This document shows positions 1 through 20,404 of a stretch of 41,966 nucleotides of DNA, in pieces (the stretch's first letter is position 1; the number at the start of each line of letters is the position of its first letter). The notes below the pieces were generated by a model. That model had not been told where the DNA came from. It saw nothing but the letters and a program-made list of their open reading frames with translations, and did no database searches. This stretch comes from Rhodospirillales bacterium (GTDB lineage: Bacteria > Pseudomonadota > Alphaproteobacteria > Acetobacterales > Acetobacteraceae): the NCBI GenBank assembly GCA_017304945.1, contig JAFKLG010000099.1:1-41966 (forward strand), given 5' to 3'. Made by a program: the position numbers and the translations under genes.

Positions 1-16
1 GACGACGCGTCCGCCC

Positions 17-136
17 GTCATGGCCGGGCTCGACCCGGCCATCCCCACCGGCACGCGGCGGCGAGGGGGGCCGGGCCGCACTGTTCTTGCGCGTGGGGAT
101 CCGCGGGTCGAGGCCCGCGGATGACGCGGGACGGGC
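17..136. repeat. pair of palindromic elements in inverted orientation
   Basis: Two hairpin-forming elements face each other downstream of the first P450. The left copy begins GTCATGGCCGGGC and has its complementary half near 34-41. The right copy, near 93-135, has a CCGCGGG/CCCGCGG stem and ends GGATGACG. They match the palindromes seen inside and between genes across the window. The sequence is non-coding here and lies just past the last visible gene of the biosynthetic operon, so it could act as a transcription or mRNA-stability boundary; that role is inferred. Confidence 0.75.
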
Positions 137-178
137 GGATGACGCGGGGGAAGGCGCCTGACGGAGGCAACCCACCCC

Positions 179-1420
179 CTACGCCGCCACCCCGCACGCC
201 AGCACCAACCGAGTGAGCCCGCGCACCAGGATGCTCTCCTGGCGTTCCTCCGCGACCACCTGCAGCACCGGGAAGCGGCGAGCGAGCGCAGCGAACACCA
301 GCTCCGCCTCGAGCTGCGCGAGGCTGCTGCCGGCGCAGGTGTGGATGCCCGCCCCGAACGCCAGATGCCGCGTCTCCTCGCGCCCGAGATCGAGCCGGTC
401 GGCGTCGGCGAACACGCGCGGGTCGCGGTTGGCGGAGCCGAGGCCGAACCCGACCACCTGGCCGGTGCGGATCGTCACGCCCTGGAACTCCACATCCGCC
501 AGCGCATGGCGGAACGCGATCTGCTGCGGGCTGTCGTAGCGCAGCAGTTCGGTCACCGCCGACTTCACCCCGACCGCGCCCTCCCGCAGCCGCCGCCACT
601 CGGCCGGGTTGGCGGCCAGCGCCCGCAGCCCGTTGCCGATCAGCAGCGACGACGCCTCGTGCCCGGCGAACAGGAACAGCACGCAGGACGCCAACAGCTC
701 CTGCTCGTCGAGGAAACTGCCCTGGTCCTGCGCTGCGATCAGCAGGCTCAGCAGGTTGCCCTGCGGCGCACGGCGATGCGCCGCCACCAGCCGCTCGAAA
801 TAGGCGATCAGTTCGGCCGCCCGTCGGCTGCCGGCGGCGATCCGTTCGGGGGTGCGCACCAGGTCGAGCGAGAGGGTGATCTCGCGCACCCAGCCGCGCA
901 CCAGCGGATGGTCCTCCTCCGGCACCCCCATCAGGTCGGCGACGATGTCGATCGAGAGCGGCGAGGAGAAGTCGGAGACGATGTCGAACGGTCCGTCATC
1001 GGGGATGCGGGCCAGCGCCGCGGCGATCAGCGCCTCGATGCGCGGCCGCATGCCGAGGACCGGGCGCAGCGCGAAGACCGGGGCGGCGATGCGGCGCAGG
1101 CGCGCGTGGTCGGGCGGGTCCTTGAACAGCATCCAGGCGGCCAGCATCGCATAGAGCGGCTTCTGCTGTTCCGGGATGGGCGGGAAGGCCTCGGGCGGCA
1201 GCACCTTGGTGATCTCGCGGCCGAACCGGTTGTCCTTCAGCCCGGCGGCGACGTCGGCGTAGCGGCTGACGAACCAGAACCCCGCATAGCCCTCGGCCGG
1301 CGTCGCGGCCCAGCCGACCGGGTGCTCGTCGCGCAGCCGCGCATAGGTCGGGTAGGGATCCTCGAGGAAGGCCGGGTCGAGTGGCCGGAACACCGTCTGC
1401 CGCGCGCCGGGAACCCGCAT
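179..1420 (-). CDS. cytochrome P450 (tailoring enzyme of the PKS-NRPS cluster)
   Basis: A 413-residue soluble bacterial-type P450, expected to hydroxylate or otherwise oxidise the cluster product or a carrier-bound intermediate. The heme-binding loop FGAGIHTCAG is complete, with the ligand Cys at about residue 362. The K-helix ExxR is in ELLRYDSP, and the I-helix carries AGHEAS, where Ser replaces the usual Thr. The ATG at 1420 shares one base with the stop of the upstream P450-ACP gene (TGATG), so translational coupling is likely. It is the last cluster gene in the window and is followed by palindromic repeats. No ferredoxin or ferredoxin reductase gene is visible nearby, so electron donors must be encoded elsewhere. 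Family assignment is firm; the substrate is unknown. Confidence 0.93.
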   Translation of the reverse strand: MRVPGARQTVFRPLDPAFLEDPYPTYARLRDEHPVGWAATPAEGYAGFWFVSRYADVAAGLKDNRFGREITKVLPPEAFPPIPEQQKPLYAMLAAWMLFKDPPDHARLRRIAAPVFALRPVLGMRPRIEALIAAALARIPDDGPFDIVSDFSSPLSIDIVADLMGVPEEDHPLVRGWVREITLSLDLVRTPERIAAGSRRAAELIAYFERLVAAHRRAPQGNLLSLLIAAQDQGSFLDEQELLASCVLFLFAGHEASSLLIGNGLRALAANPAEWRRLREGAVGVKSAVTELLRYDSPQQIAFRHALADVEFQGVTIRTGQVVGFGLGSANRDPRVFADADRLDLGREETRHLAFGAGIHTCAGSSLAQLEAELVFAALARRFPVLQVVAEERQESILVRGLTRLVLACGVAA

Positions 1421-2996
1421 CAGCCCGCCGCCCGGGTGGTCGCGACCAGGGCAGCGAGCTCGCCCACGTCCTTGGCCGTGTAGGCGGCGCGGCGCGGCAG
1501 CTTGACCGCGAACCGCTTCTCCAGCGCGTCGAGGATCATCAGATGCGCGAGGCTGTCCCATTCCGGGGTGGTCCTGGCGCAGGTCTTGGCGACGATCTCG
1601 GATCGCTCGAGGCCGAGGCAGTCGGCGACGACGGTGCAGACGGGATCGAACAGGTCGGGCGGCGAGGACATGGGGCGGGGACCGGATGCGGTGCGGAGGA
1701 GGGGAAGCACGTTCCAGCCCAGATTGCCGGCGGCGTAGCCGGCGATCGGGATGGCCCGCTGGGTGGGATCGAAGCGCAGCGCGTCCGACCGCGCCAACAG
1801 CACCTCGAAGGCGATGCGCGCCTCGAGCCGCGCGAGCGGGGCGCCGGGGCAGGTGTGCACGCCGGTGCCGAAGCCCAGATGCCCGCGCGCGTCGCGCGTC
1901 AGGTCGAGCGTGTCGGGATCGGCCCAGCGCGCCGCGTCGCGGTTGGCGGAACCGGGGAACAGCATCAGCAGCGCGTTCGCGGGCAGCTCCACACCGGCCA
2001 GCGTCACCGGCCGGGTGGCGCGCCGCGCGATGCGCTGCAGCGGCGGGCGCAGCCGCGCGAGTTCCTCGACGAAGCGCGGGATCAGCGACGGATCGGCCTT
2101 GAGCCGCGCCCAGAGCGCGGGCGTCTCGGCCAGGATATAGGCGCCGCTCGCGATCATGTTCGCGGTGGTCTCGTGGCCGCCGATCAGCAGCAGGGCGCAG
2201 AGGTTGCGCAGCTCCTCCCGGTTCAGCGTGCCGCGCGACTCCTCGGCGACCAGCGTGCTGATGATGTTGTCGGTGGGCGCGGCGAGGTGTCGCTCGATGG
2301 CGGCATCCAGGATCGCCATGAGCTGGCCCAGCCCCACCTCCGCCTCGGCGCGCAGTTCGGCGCTGCCCATCCCCGTCGCGGCGAAGCTCGCCAGCAGTGC
2401 GTCGCGGGCGTGCCGGTTCATGGCGTCCCGCTGATCGAGCGGCACGCCCAGCATTTCGCAGATCACCGTGACCGAGAGCGGGTTGGCGTAGGCCTGCACG
2501 AAGTCCATCGCGGCGGTCGCCGCGTGGGGGTCGATCGCGGCCGTGGCCGCGTGGGTGTTTGTCGCGGCGGTCGCCGCGTGGGAGTCGATCACGGTCGTGG
2601 CCGCGTGGATGGACAACGCAGCCGTGGCCGCGTGGGAGTCCCCGTCGGGGGTCCCCGCGTCCAGCAGCGCCTCCGCCACACTGCGGATGCGCGGCTCCAG
2701 ATGCGCGACCGCGCGCGGCGTGAAGGCGCGGGTGACGGTCTGGCGCAGCCGGGTGTGATCGGGCGCGTCCCGCATCACCATCGACATCAGCGGCACGTGC
2801 ATGCCGAGATCGGAGGCGTAGGTCGCCGGGTCGCGCAGCACGGCCTCGACCTCGGCGTGGCGGGAGACGACCCACATCGGCACGCCGGCCAGCCGGTAGA
2901 CCGGCGCGTTCGCACGCAGCCAGGCATAGGCGGGATAGGGGTTCGCCTGGACCGCGACGTTGGCGAGGTCGAACCCGGCGGTGGGATAGGCGCCGC

Positions 2997-3000
<4 letters not shown>
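1420..3000 (-). CDS. cytochrome P450 with C-terminal acyl carrier protein domain
   Basis: A 526-residue fusion. Residues 1 to about 410 form a P450: I-helix GGHETT, heme loop FGTGVHTCPG with Cys about 384, and N-terminal PYPAYAWLR motif. Residues about 440-526 form a carrier domain with the phosphopantetheine site in EWDSLAHL (Ser about 483). The fusion suggests that the oxidised substrate is held as a thioester on the enzyme's own carrier, comparable in idea to P450s that hydroxylate carrier-bound amino or acyl groups; this is inferred. The ATG at 3000 overlaps the megasynthase stop by four bases (ATGA), which supports this start over one 11 codons upstream. A five-copy 27-bp tandem repeat adds about 45 residues (about 118-163) to a loop before helix E. 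Confidence 0.9.
2510..2644 (-). repeat. in-frame 27-bp tandem repeat (5 copies) inside the P450-ACP gene
   Basis: The core GCCGCGTGG recurs at 2519, 2546, 2573, 2600 and 2627, an exact 27-bp period. On the minus strand this encodes nine-residue units of the type HAATAAxDS, inserted between the helix C/D region and the conserved helix E segment (ANPLSVTVICEMLGVP). The period is a multiple of three, so the frame stays open. It looks like a minisatellite expansion in a surface loop. Confidence 0.9.
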
Positions 3001-15017
<12,017 letters not shown>

Positions 15018-15030
15018 GGATCCTCCGGTA

Positions 15031-16362
15031 TCAGGCGCAGGCGTCGCGCAGACGGGCGACGAGGGCGGGGAGCGGCACGTCGGGGTGGCCTTCGGGGGTG
15101 CCGGCGATGAGCTGCAGGCAGGGGCCACGGTAGGACAGGATCAGGATGCCGCCGCCGCCGCGCGCCGCGCTCAGCACGAGCTGCATCGTGGTGTCGGGAT
15201 CGGCCGCGGCGCGGGTCCCGACCGTGGGCGCGCCGGTGATGGTCATGGCGGCGGGCTGGTATTCGGGCGTGCCGCCCATCAGCAGCCGCGGCAGCGACAG
15301 CAGCGCGTCGCCGGCGGCGCCGGCGCGGATCTGCTCGAACAGGGCGGCGCGGTTGTCGCGGGCGGCGTCCCAGAACGCGCCCTCGGCCAGCGGCGTGAAG
15401 ACATGCGCGACGGCAAGGCCGGGGCCGGCGGGTGGGGCCGGGCGGATGAACCGCTCCATGTCGACCGCGTGGGCGACGCTCGCAACGCCCATCGTGTCGC
15501 GCAGCGCGATGGCGAGCGCGCCGTTCAGCGACACGCCCTCCTCGGCGCAGCGTTCGGCGAGGCGGGTCGTCTCGGCCTCGGTGAGCGCATGCAGCGCGAA
15601 GCGGGTGGGCGTGGCGCGGGGGAGGATCGCGGTGAGGCGGTCATGCCCCAGCGCCTGCCAGCGCGCGCCGGCGCGGGCGGACCACCAGGCATCGAGCAGC
15701 GCGTCCGCATCGGCGGCGCCGTACTGGGCGGATGGCAGGAGTTCCTCGCAAGGCGGCGCGACCGGGCCTGGATCGGCGTCGGCGAGGAAGGCGCGGGCGA
15801 CGTGCAGGCTCGTGCGCCAGTCGGTCAGCGCGTGGTTGACCGCCAGGATCAGGGTGGTGCCGGCGGGATGCTGCTGCAGGACGGCGTGCCAGGGCGGGTG
15901 GCAATCGGTGCCGACGCGGATGTCGAGCAGGGCGGCGGCGGTGGGGAGCCAGGCGTCGGGGGAGTCGGTGGTTTCGTGGCGGAGGACGCCTGGGGTCTCG
16001 GCTTCTGCCCAGCGTGGGCGGCCCTGGGCATCGCGGCGGATGGTGGGAAGGGTGAAGGGCCGCGTGCGCGTGGCGGGCGCCACCGTTCCTCCGTCGTGGC
16101 CGGGCGTCGCCGCTGCTTCGTCATGGCCGGGCTTGTCCCGGCCATCCACGACTTTCGGTGCCGGGGGGCGTGAAGTCGTGGATGGCCGGCCTGCGCCGGC
16201 CATGACACGAGGGACACAGGCGGGCAGGGACGCAGAGGGTGCGGCCGTTTCGGATGGCGCGTCGCCCCCGCTCCGCCGTTCCATGACGACGATGCTGTTC
16301 ATCGGCGCGACCGCGTCCAGCAGCCAGAACTTCGCCTCGTTCGGGCTCAACAACCGCTGCAT
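15031..16362 (-). CDS. stand-alone condensation-domain-like acyltransferase
   Basis: A 443-residue protein resembling free-standing condensation/PapA-type acyltransferases, which move an acyl group from a carrier protein to an alcohol or amine. Seen: N-terminal LSPNEAKFWLLDAVAP and the HxxxD catalytic motif as NHALTDW (His about 177), near the usual one-third position of the family; the second half matches the typical C-lobe only loosely. Residues about 52-85 come from a translated palindromic element inserted before the conserved core. It lies 3 nt after the ACP gene and 13 nt before the megasynthase, so it probably acts on ACP-bound substrate, either the FkbH-derived unit or the finished product. 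Superfamily assignment is good; donor and acceptor are unknown. Confidence 0.8.
   Translation of the reverse strand: MQRLLSPNEAKFWLLDAVAPMNSIVVMERRSGGDAPSETAAPSASLPACVPRVMAGAGRPSTTSRPPAPKVVDGRDKPGHDEAAATPGHDGGTVAPATRTRPFTLPTIRRDAQGRPRWAEAETPGVLRHETTDSPDAWLPTAAALLDIRVGTDCHPPWHAVLQQHPAGTTLILAVNHALTDWRTSLHVARAFLADADPGPVAPPCEELLPSAQYGAADADALLDAWWSARAGARWQALGHDRLTAILPRATPTRFALHALTEAETTRLAERCAEEGVSLNGALAIALRDTMGVASVAHAVDMERFIRPAPPAGPGLAVAHVFTPLAEGAFWDAARDNRAALFEQIRAGAAGDALLSLPRLLMGGTPEYQPAAMTITGAPTVGTRAAADPDTTMQLVLSAARGGGGILILSYRGPCLQLIAGTPEGHPDVPLPALVARLRDACA
16119..16208. repeat. palindromic element pair inside the acyltransferase gene
   Basis: A 90-bp inverted pair beginning CGTCATGGCCGGGC and ending GGCCATGACAC. 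It is translated as part of the N-terminal region of the condensation-like acyltransferase (VMAGAGRPSTTS, VVDGRDKPGHD). The frame stays open on both sides. Confidence 0.9.
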
Positions 16363-16365
16363 CGC

Positions 16366-16617
16366 TCAGACCCGCGCGGTCTTCTCGAGCAGCAGGTCGA
16401 CCATCTTGCCGACATTCTCGAGCTTGCCGACCTCGGCCGGGTTCAGCTTGACGCCGAACTCCCGCTCGACCGCCAGCACCAGCACGATGTGCTGCAGCGA
16501 ATCCCAGTCGTCCAGATCCGCCGCGGTCATGGCGTCGTGGATGCGCAGCGCCGGGTCGTCGAACGTGTCCTGGAACACGGTCTCGAGGCGGCCCACGATC
16601 TCGGGTCGGTCAGGCAT
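16366..16617 (-). CDS. free acyl carrier protein
   Basis: An 83-residue acidic carrier protein with the phosphopantetheine site in DDWDSLQHI. Length and the helix II sequence (VLVLAVEREFGVKL) fit discrete ACPs that pair with FkbH-type loading enzymes. Its ATG at 16617 overlaps the fkbH-like stop by eight bases, and the acyltransferase starts 3 nt after its own stop. Expected role: accept the three-carbon unit made by the FkbH-like protein and deliver it to the ketosynthase or the acyltransferase. Identity as an ACP is firm; the cargo is inferred from the neighbour. Confidence 0.93.
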   Translation of the reverse strand: MPDRPEIVGRLETVFQDTFDDPALRIHDAMTAADLDDWDSLQHIVLVLAVEREFGVKLNPAEVGKLENVGKMVDLLLEKTARV

Positions 16618-18511
16618 GCGGCAGGTCCGGTGCAGGGGCGCGCTGGATCCAGGTGGTCCAGCCGTCGGTGGGCGCGGCGAGGTCGAAGACCCAGTCCGTC
16701 TCGTTGGCCTGGGTGAACCCGAACCGCTGGTAGAGATCGGCGACCAGGCCGTTCTTCGCCGACCGCACATAGCGCCCGACCATCCGGCCGCAGCCCTCCG
16801 CGCGGGCGATGTCGCGGATCAGGCCGACGGTGAATGCCTCGACCGACCGGCCCAGCACTCGGCAGCTCATGACCCAGGTGTCCACCACCAGGTCGCCGCC
16901 GTCGTGCCGCAGCAGCAGGCAGGCGATCAGCCCGTTGTCGCCGAACCGGTCGGCCAGCCGGATGTGGCGCACGGTCACGTCGGGCCGCGCGGCGAGGGCG
17001 GCCAGTTCCGCCTCGCCATACCGGGTGCCGGTGAGGTGGAACTGGTTGCTCTTGCCGATGAGCTGCGCCATGCGGGGCAGGTGGAACGGATCGGCGCCGC
17101 CGACCGTCGCCACCATTTCCAGGCTGTGCAGATAGGCGCCCATGTCGACGAAGCGGCTGCGCACCGCCTCGCGCGCGGCGTTGTCGGCGTAGTAGCGGCT
17201 GCGCTCGGCGTCCTCGGCGGAGAAGGCGGCCGCCTCGAACCAGCCGGGCGCGGCGAGGGCGGTCACGTAGCCCGAGGGATCCTCGGGCAGGTCGACCACT
17301 GCGACCTCGGGCAGATGGCGGCGGACGATGTCGCGCTCCATCGGGTTGTCGTCGACGAAGACCAGCGCATCGAGGCCGAGGTTCAGGCGCCGCGCGATGT
17401 CGCGCAGGTTGTCCGCCTTGTTGTCCCAGTTGGCGACGAAGACCGCGAAATCCTCGAAGCGCAGCACGCTGTCCGGATGGTCGCGGAACACCGAGGCCGC
17501 CGTCTCGGCGTCGTTCTTGCTGCAGGCGGCCAGGATCACGCCCCGCTCCTTCAGCGCGCGCACGTAGAGCTGGAAGGCGACGAAGGCCTCGCCGTCCGCA
17601 CCGGCGCCGAGACGGATGCCGGCCAGGCCGTCATCGCCGATGACGCCGCCCCACAGCGTGTTGTCGAGGTCGAGCACCAGGCACTTCTTCGCCAGCCCCC
17701 GCGCACCCGCGAGCAGGCGCGACGCGGCATGCGCCACCAGGCCGGAGGCGTCGATCGCGAAGGCGTGGCGGGAGTGGAACCACCAGCGCGCATCGTCCCA
17801 GCGGCGGCGGCCGTAGACCGCGGCCACGTGGTCGAGGTCGAACAGCACGACGCCGGTGAGCGCCGCCTCGGCCAATGCGGCGTCGTAGCGGCGGAGCAGG
17901 GCGCGCCGTCCCCAGGGGGCGGCACCGGCGAGATTGCCGAACGGATCCTCGGCCGGAAGCTCGACCAGCGTGTCGAGCACGAGGCAGCCGGCGCTTTCGC
18001 GCAGCCGGTCCCACAGCGCGCGGCGGTCGGCGATGGCGGCGGCGATCGCTGCGTCGCGGTCCGCCGCGCCGGCGCCGGGCGGCAGCGCCAGGGGCAGGTC
18101 GCGCTGGGTCGCGAACAGCCACACCACGTCGGGGCGCGCGCGGTACAGCGCGGAGTCGGGGTCGAGGACGGAGGCGGCGACGGTGTCGAACGGCGCCAGG
18201 GTGATCGTGGCGGCGAAGCCGGCCTGGGCGAGGAAGAGCCGCAGCACCGGGGCGAAATGCTCGAGCGTGTGGGACGCGAGCAGCGCGACCCGCAACGGCC
18301 GCAGCCCGCAGGCGGCGAGATCGATGCGGTCCAGCGCCTTGGCGTGCCGCGCGAGGTCGACATAGTCGGTTTCCGGCGCCAGCTCCGCCAGCAGCAGCGA
18401 GAGGGCGTGGCGGTGCGCGCCGGTCGCCGTCGCCTGCCGGACCTGGGCGAGGGTGGCCTTCAGGGATGACCCTGCAGCCGCGCCGTTCTCCCGAACGGGA
18501 CTTGCGGGCAT
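16610..18511 (-). CDS. FkbH-like HAD-superfamily acyl-ACP loading enzyme
   Basis: A 633-residue FkbH-family protein. Known members dephosphorylate 1,3-bisphosphoglycerate and load a glyceryl (or, in variants, lactyl) unit on an ACP. Seen: a divergent N-terminal region to about residue 260; the HAD nucleophile motif LDLDNTLWGG at about 277-286; CSKNDAETA and VFVDDNPMERD; and a C-terminal GNAT-like part ending near the stop. It is the first gene of the minus-strand cluster. Partners needed for methoxymalonyl-ACP (O-methyltransferase and dehydrogenases) are absent, so a glyceryl or lactyl starter is more likely than methoxymalonyl; this is inferred. The start is uncertain: ATG 18511 has no clear Shine-Dalgarno, while a GTG at 18556 follows a G-rich AGGGTGGGGGG stretch and would add 15 residues. 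Confidence 0.9.
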   Translation of the reverse strand: MPASPVRENGAAAGSSLKATLAQVRQATATGAHRHALSLLLAELAPETDYVDLARHAKALDRIDLAACGLRPLRVALLASHTLEHFAPVLRLFLAQAGFAATITLAPFDTVAASVLDPDSALYRARPDVVWLFATQRDLPLALPPGAGAADRDAAIAAAIADRRALWDRLRESAGCLVLDTLVELPAEDPFGNLAGAAPWGRRALLRRYDAALAEAALTGVVLFDLDHVAAVYGRRRWDDARWWFHSRHAFAIDASGLVAHAASRLLAGARGLAKKCLVLDLDNTLWGGVIGDDGLAGIRLGAGADGEAFVAFQLYVRALKERGVILAACSKNDAETAASVFRDHPDSVLRFEDFAVFVANWDNKADNLRDIARRLNLGLDALVFVDDNPMERDIVRRHLPEVAVVDLPEDPSGYVTALAAPGWFEAAAFSAEDAERSRYYADNAAREAVRSRFVDMGAYLHSLEMVATVGGADPFHLPRMAQLIGKSNQFHLTGTRYGEAELAALAARPDVTVRHIRLADRFGDNGLIACLLLRHDGGDLVVDTWVMSCRVLGRSVEAFTVGLIRDIARAEGCGRMVGRYVRSAKNGLVADLYQRFGFTQANETDWVFDLAAPTDGWTTWIQRAPAPDLPHA

Positions 18512-18796
18512 GGGCGCGTCAGTGAAGTCAGCTGCTTGCGCTGCTTCCAGCGGCACCCTTACCCCCCACCCTCGTTCATCCGTTGCGTTCTGGTTGGAAC
18601 CATAAGCGGTCGCCGTTTCGGTTGCCAGCGTGTTGAGCGCGGAAGCGTGCAGCACAATGAGCAGCGGGATGGACCGCACACCCGGGCGGTGCCGCACGAT
18701 GCGCGCGGGGTGCCGCGCGGCGGGTCCCGGCGTGGGCCGGCGCGGGGGGCGAGGGCGCGGTTGACGGCGCGGCGCGCGGCGGCAAGGTTGCGCGCC
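18512..18796. promoter_or_regulatory. divergent intergenic region between the biosynthetic operon and ispDF
   Basis: A 285-bp gap between the fkbH-like gene (leftward) and ispDF (rightward) that must hold the leftward operon promoter and probably the ispDF promoter. The part near 18560-18660 is less GC-rich than its surroundings. I could not find a convincing -35/-10 pair, operator palindrome or regulator gene beside it. Confidence 0.4.
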
Positions 18797-19924
18797 ATGC
18801 GCATCGCCTCCCTTCTGGTCGCCGCCGGCACCGGCTCCCGCTTCGGCGCCGAGACGCCGAAGCAGTTCCTGACGATCGGGGGCAAGCCGGTGATCCGCCA
18901 TGCGGCGGAGGCGCTGCTCGCCGCAACCGACCTGCTGCAGCCGGTGGGCGACGCGGACGCGATCGCGACCGCGCTCATGGGCCTGCCGCATCGGCCGGTG
19001 GTGGCCGGCGGGGCCACCCGGCAGGAGAGCGTGCGGGCCGGGCTGGAGGCGCTCGCCCCGCTCGCCCCCGACCTCGTGCTGGTGCATGACGCGGCGCGAC
19101 CGAACATCCCGCCGGGGACGATCCCTGCCTTGGTGACGGCGCTCGAGCGGGCGGCGGGGGCGATCCCGGCGGCCCCGGTCGCGGACACGCTGAAGCGCGT
19201 GGTGGACGGCGCCATCGTCGAGACGGTGCCGCGCGACGGGCTGTTCCGCGCCCAGACGCCGCAGGGTTTCCGCTTCGCGCCGCTGCTCGCCGCGCATCGC
19301 GCGGGGCTGCAGGGCGCCACCGACGATGCGTCGCTGCTCGAGGCGGCGGGGGAGCGGGTGCTGGTGGTGGCCGGCGCGGAGGACAATATCAAGCTGACCT
19401 GGCCGGAGGATCTCGGCCGCCTGGAGCGCGCCATGAGCACCCTGTTTCCCCGCGTCGGTACCGGATTCGACGTGCATGTCCTGGTCGAGGGCCGTCCGCT
19501 GATCCTGTGCGGGGTCGACGTGCCGCACGACAAGGGCCTCGACGGGCATTCGGACGCCGATGTCGGGATCCACGCGCTGTGCGACGCGATCTACGGCGCG
19601 CTGGCCGAGGGCGATATCGGCCGCCACTTCCCGCCCAGCGAGGCGACCTGGAAGGGCGCGGACAGCGCACGTTTCCTGCGCCATGCGGCGGAGCGGATCG
19701 CGGCGCGGGGCGGCCGGCTGGCCAATGCCGACGTGACGCTGATCTGCGAGCGGCCGAAGATCGGCCCGCATGCCGGGGCGATGCAGGCGCGGCTGGCGGA
19801 CCTGCTGGGCGTGCCGGTGGGGCGGATCTCGGTGAAGGCGACCACCACCGAAAAACTGGGTTTCACCGGCCGCGGGGAGGGGATTGCCGCGCAGGCCGCG
19901 GTGTGCCTCCTGCTGCCGGAGTGA
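18797..19924 (+). CDS. ispDF: bifunctional IspD/IspF, isoprenoid (MEP pathway) enzyme
   Basis: A 375-residue fusion catalysing two non-consecutive MEP-pathway steps: CTP-dependent cytidylylation of methylerythritol phosphate (IspD) and cyclisation to methylerythritol cyclodiphosphate (IspF). Residues 1 to about 212 carry the IspD signature AAGTGSRFGAETPKQF and HDAARPNIP. From about 215 the IspF part shows GTGFDVHVL, with metal-binding Asp and His, GHSDADVGIHALCDA, and TTTEKLGFTGRGEG. The fusion is common in alphaproteobacteria. The chosen ATG is where the IspD fold begins; a longer frame upstream lacks similarity. The small lipoprotein gene follows after 62 bp. Confidence 0.97.
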   Translation: MRIASLLVAAGTGSRFGAETPKQFLTIGGKPVIRHAAEALLAATDLLQPVGDADAIATALMGLPHRPVVAGGATRQESVRAGLEALAPLAPDLVLVHDAARPNIPPGTIPALVTALERAAGAIPAAPVADTLKRVVDGAIVETVPRDGLFRAQTPQGFRFAPLLAAHRAGLQGATDDASLLEAAGERVLVVAGAEDNIKLTWPEDLGRLERAMSTLFPRVGTGFDVHVLVEGRPLILCGVDVPHDKGLDGHSDADVGIHALCDAIYGALAEGDIGRHFPPSEATWKGADSARFLRHAAERIAARGGRLANADVTLICERPKIGPHAGAMQARLADLLGVPVGRISVKATTTEKLGFTGRGEGIAAQAAVCLLLPE

Positions 19925-19986
19925 GCCGGCCGCGCCGAGGCGTGCCGACGACCGAGCTGATCACAACCGAGCGGAAGGGGCTGCTC

Positions 19987-20298
19987 ATGCGTTCTCGTCG
20001 ATTCCTGGGTGCGATGGCCGGCTGTGCGCTGCTGGTTGGCTGCGCCCAGCAGGTGCCGGTGGCCACCAACCCGTACCCGCCGGTGCCGGCGCCGATGGTC
20101 GAGGCGGTGCCGAAGCCGCCGGTGACCGGCCAGGCGCTGATGTGGCAGCCGGGTCATTGGGAGTGGAACGGCACCGGCTATGTCTGGCAGTCGGGCCAGT
20201 ACGTGCCGGCCGCCGGGCACGGGGCGCTGTGGATGCCGGGCTACTGGGCGCAGACGCCGTCGGGCTGGGTGTGGACGCCGGCGCACTGGACGTCTTGA
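19987..20298 (+). CDS. small outer-membrane-type lipoprotein with WxPGxW repeats
   Basis: A 103-residue protein with a lipoprotein signal (RSRRFLGAMAGCALLVGC), lipobox LVGC, then a Pro-rich linker and a repeated Trp/Gly pattern (WQPGHWEWNG, WQSGQY, WMPGYW, WVWTPAHW). This is the YXWGXW-type repeat found in many small alphaproteobacterial envelope proteins of unknown function. A good GGAAGGGG ribosome site lies six bases upstream. It may be co-transcribed with ispDF but is functionally unrelated as far as the sequence shows. Confidence 0.88.
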   Translation: MRSRRFLGAMAGCALLVGCAQQVPVATNPYPPVPAPMVEAVPKPPVTGQALMWQPGHWEWNGTGYVWQSGQYVPAAGHGALWMPGYWAQTPSGWVWTPAHWTS

Positions 20299-20306
20299 CG
20301 ACGCGC

Positions 20307-20330
20307 GGCCGCTGACGGCGCGCGGCGGCC
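20307..20330. terminator. possible hairpin between convergent genes
   Basis: An inverted repeat GGCCGC...GCGGCC with a 12-base spacer lies directly after the lipoprotein stop and before the convergent IMPase stop. There is no T-run, so it is only a weak terminator candidate. Confidence 0.3.
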
Positions 20331-20404
20331 TGTCGTCCGGGTTCCGGCCCGCGACCCGGCGCCGTCGCGCCGCGCAGGATCGTGTCGGGGGCGGGCCGCC
20401 TGGG

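Noticed and set aside
2510..2644. 27-bp repeats considered as a CRISPR or iteron array
   Set aside because: No spacers between units, the repeat codes a loop of a P450, and there is no replication gene nearby.
15146..18469. A plus-strand frame of 1107 codons antisense to the acyltransferase, ACP and FkbH-like genes
   Set aside because: No domain is recognisable, whereas the minus strand encodes three complete conserved proteins over the same span.
19507..20298. A longer frame that would extend the small lipoprotein upstream through the IspF region
   Set aside because: The signal peptide and lipobox start only at 19987, where a good ribosome site is present; the upstream part is antiphase to ispDF.
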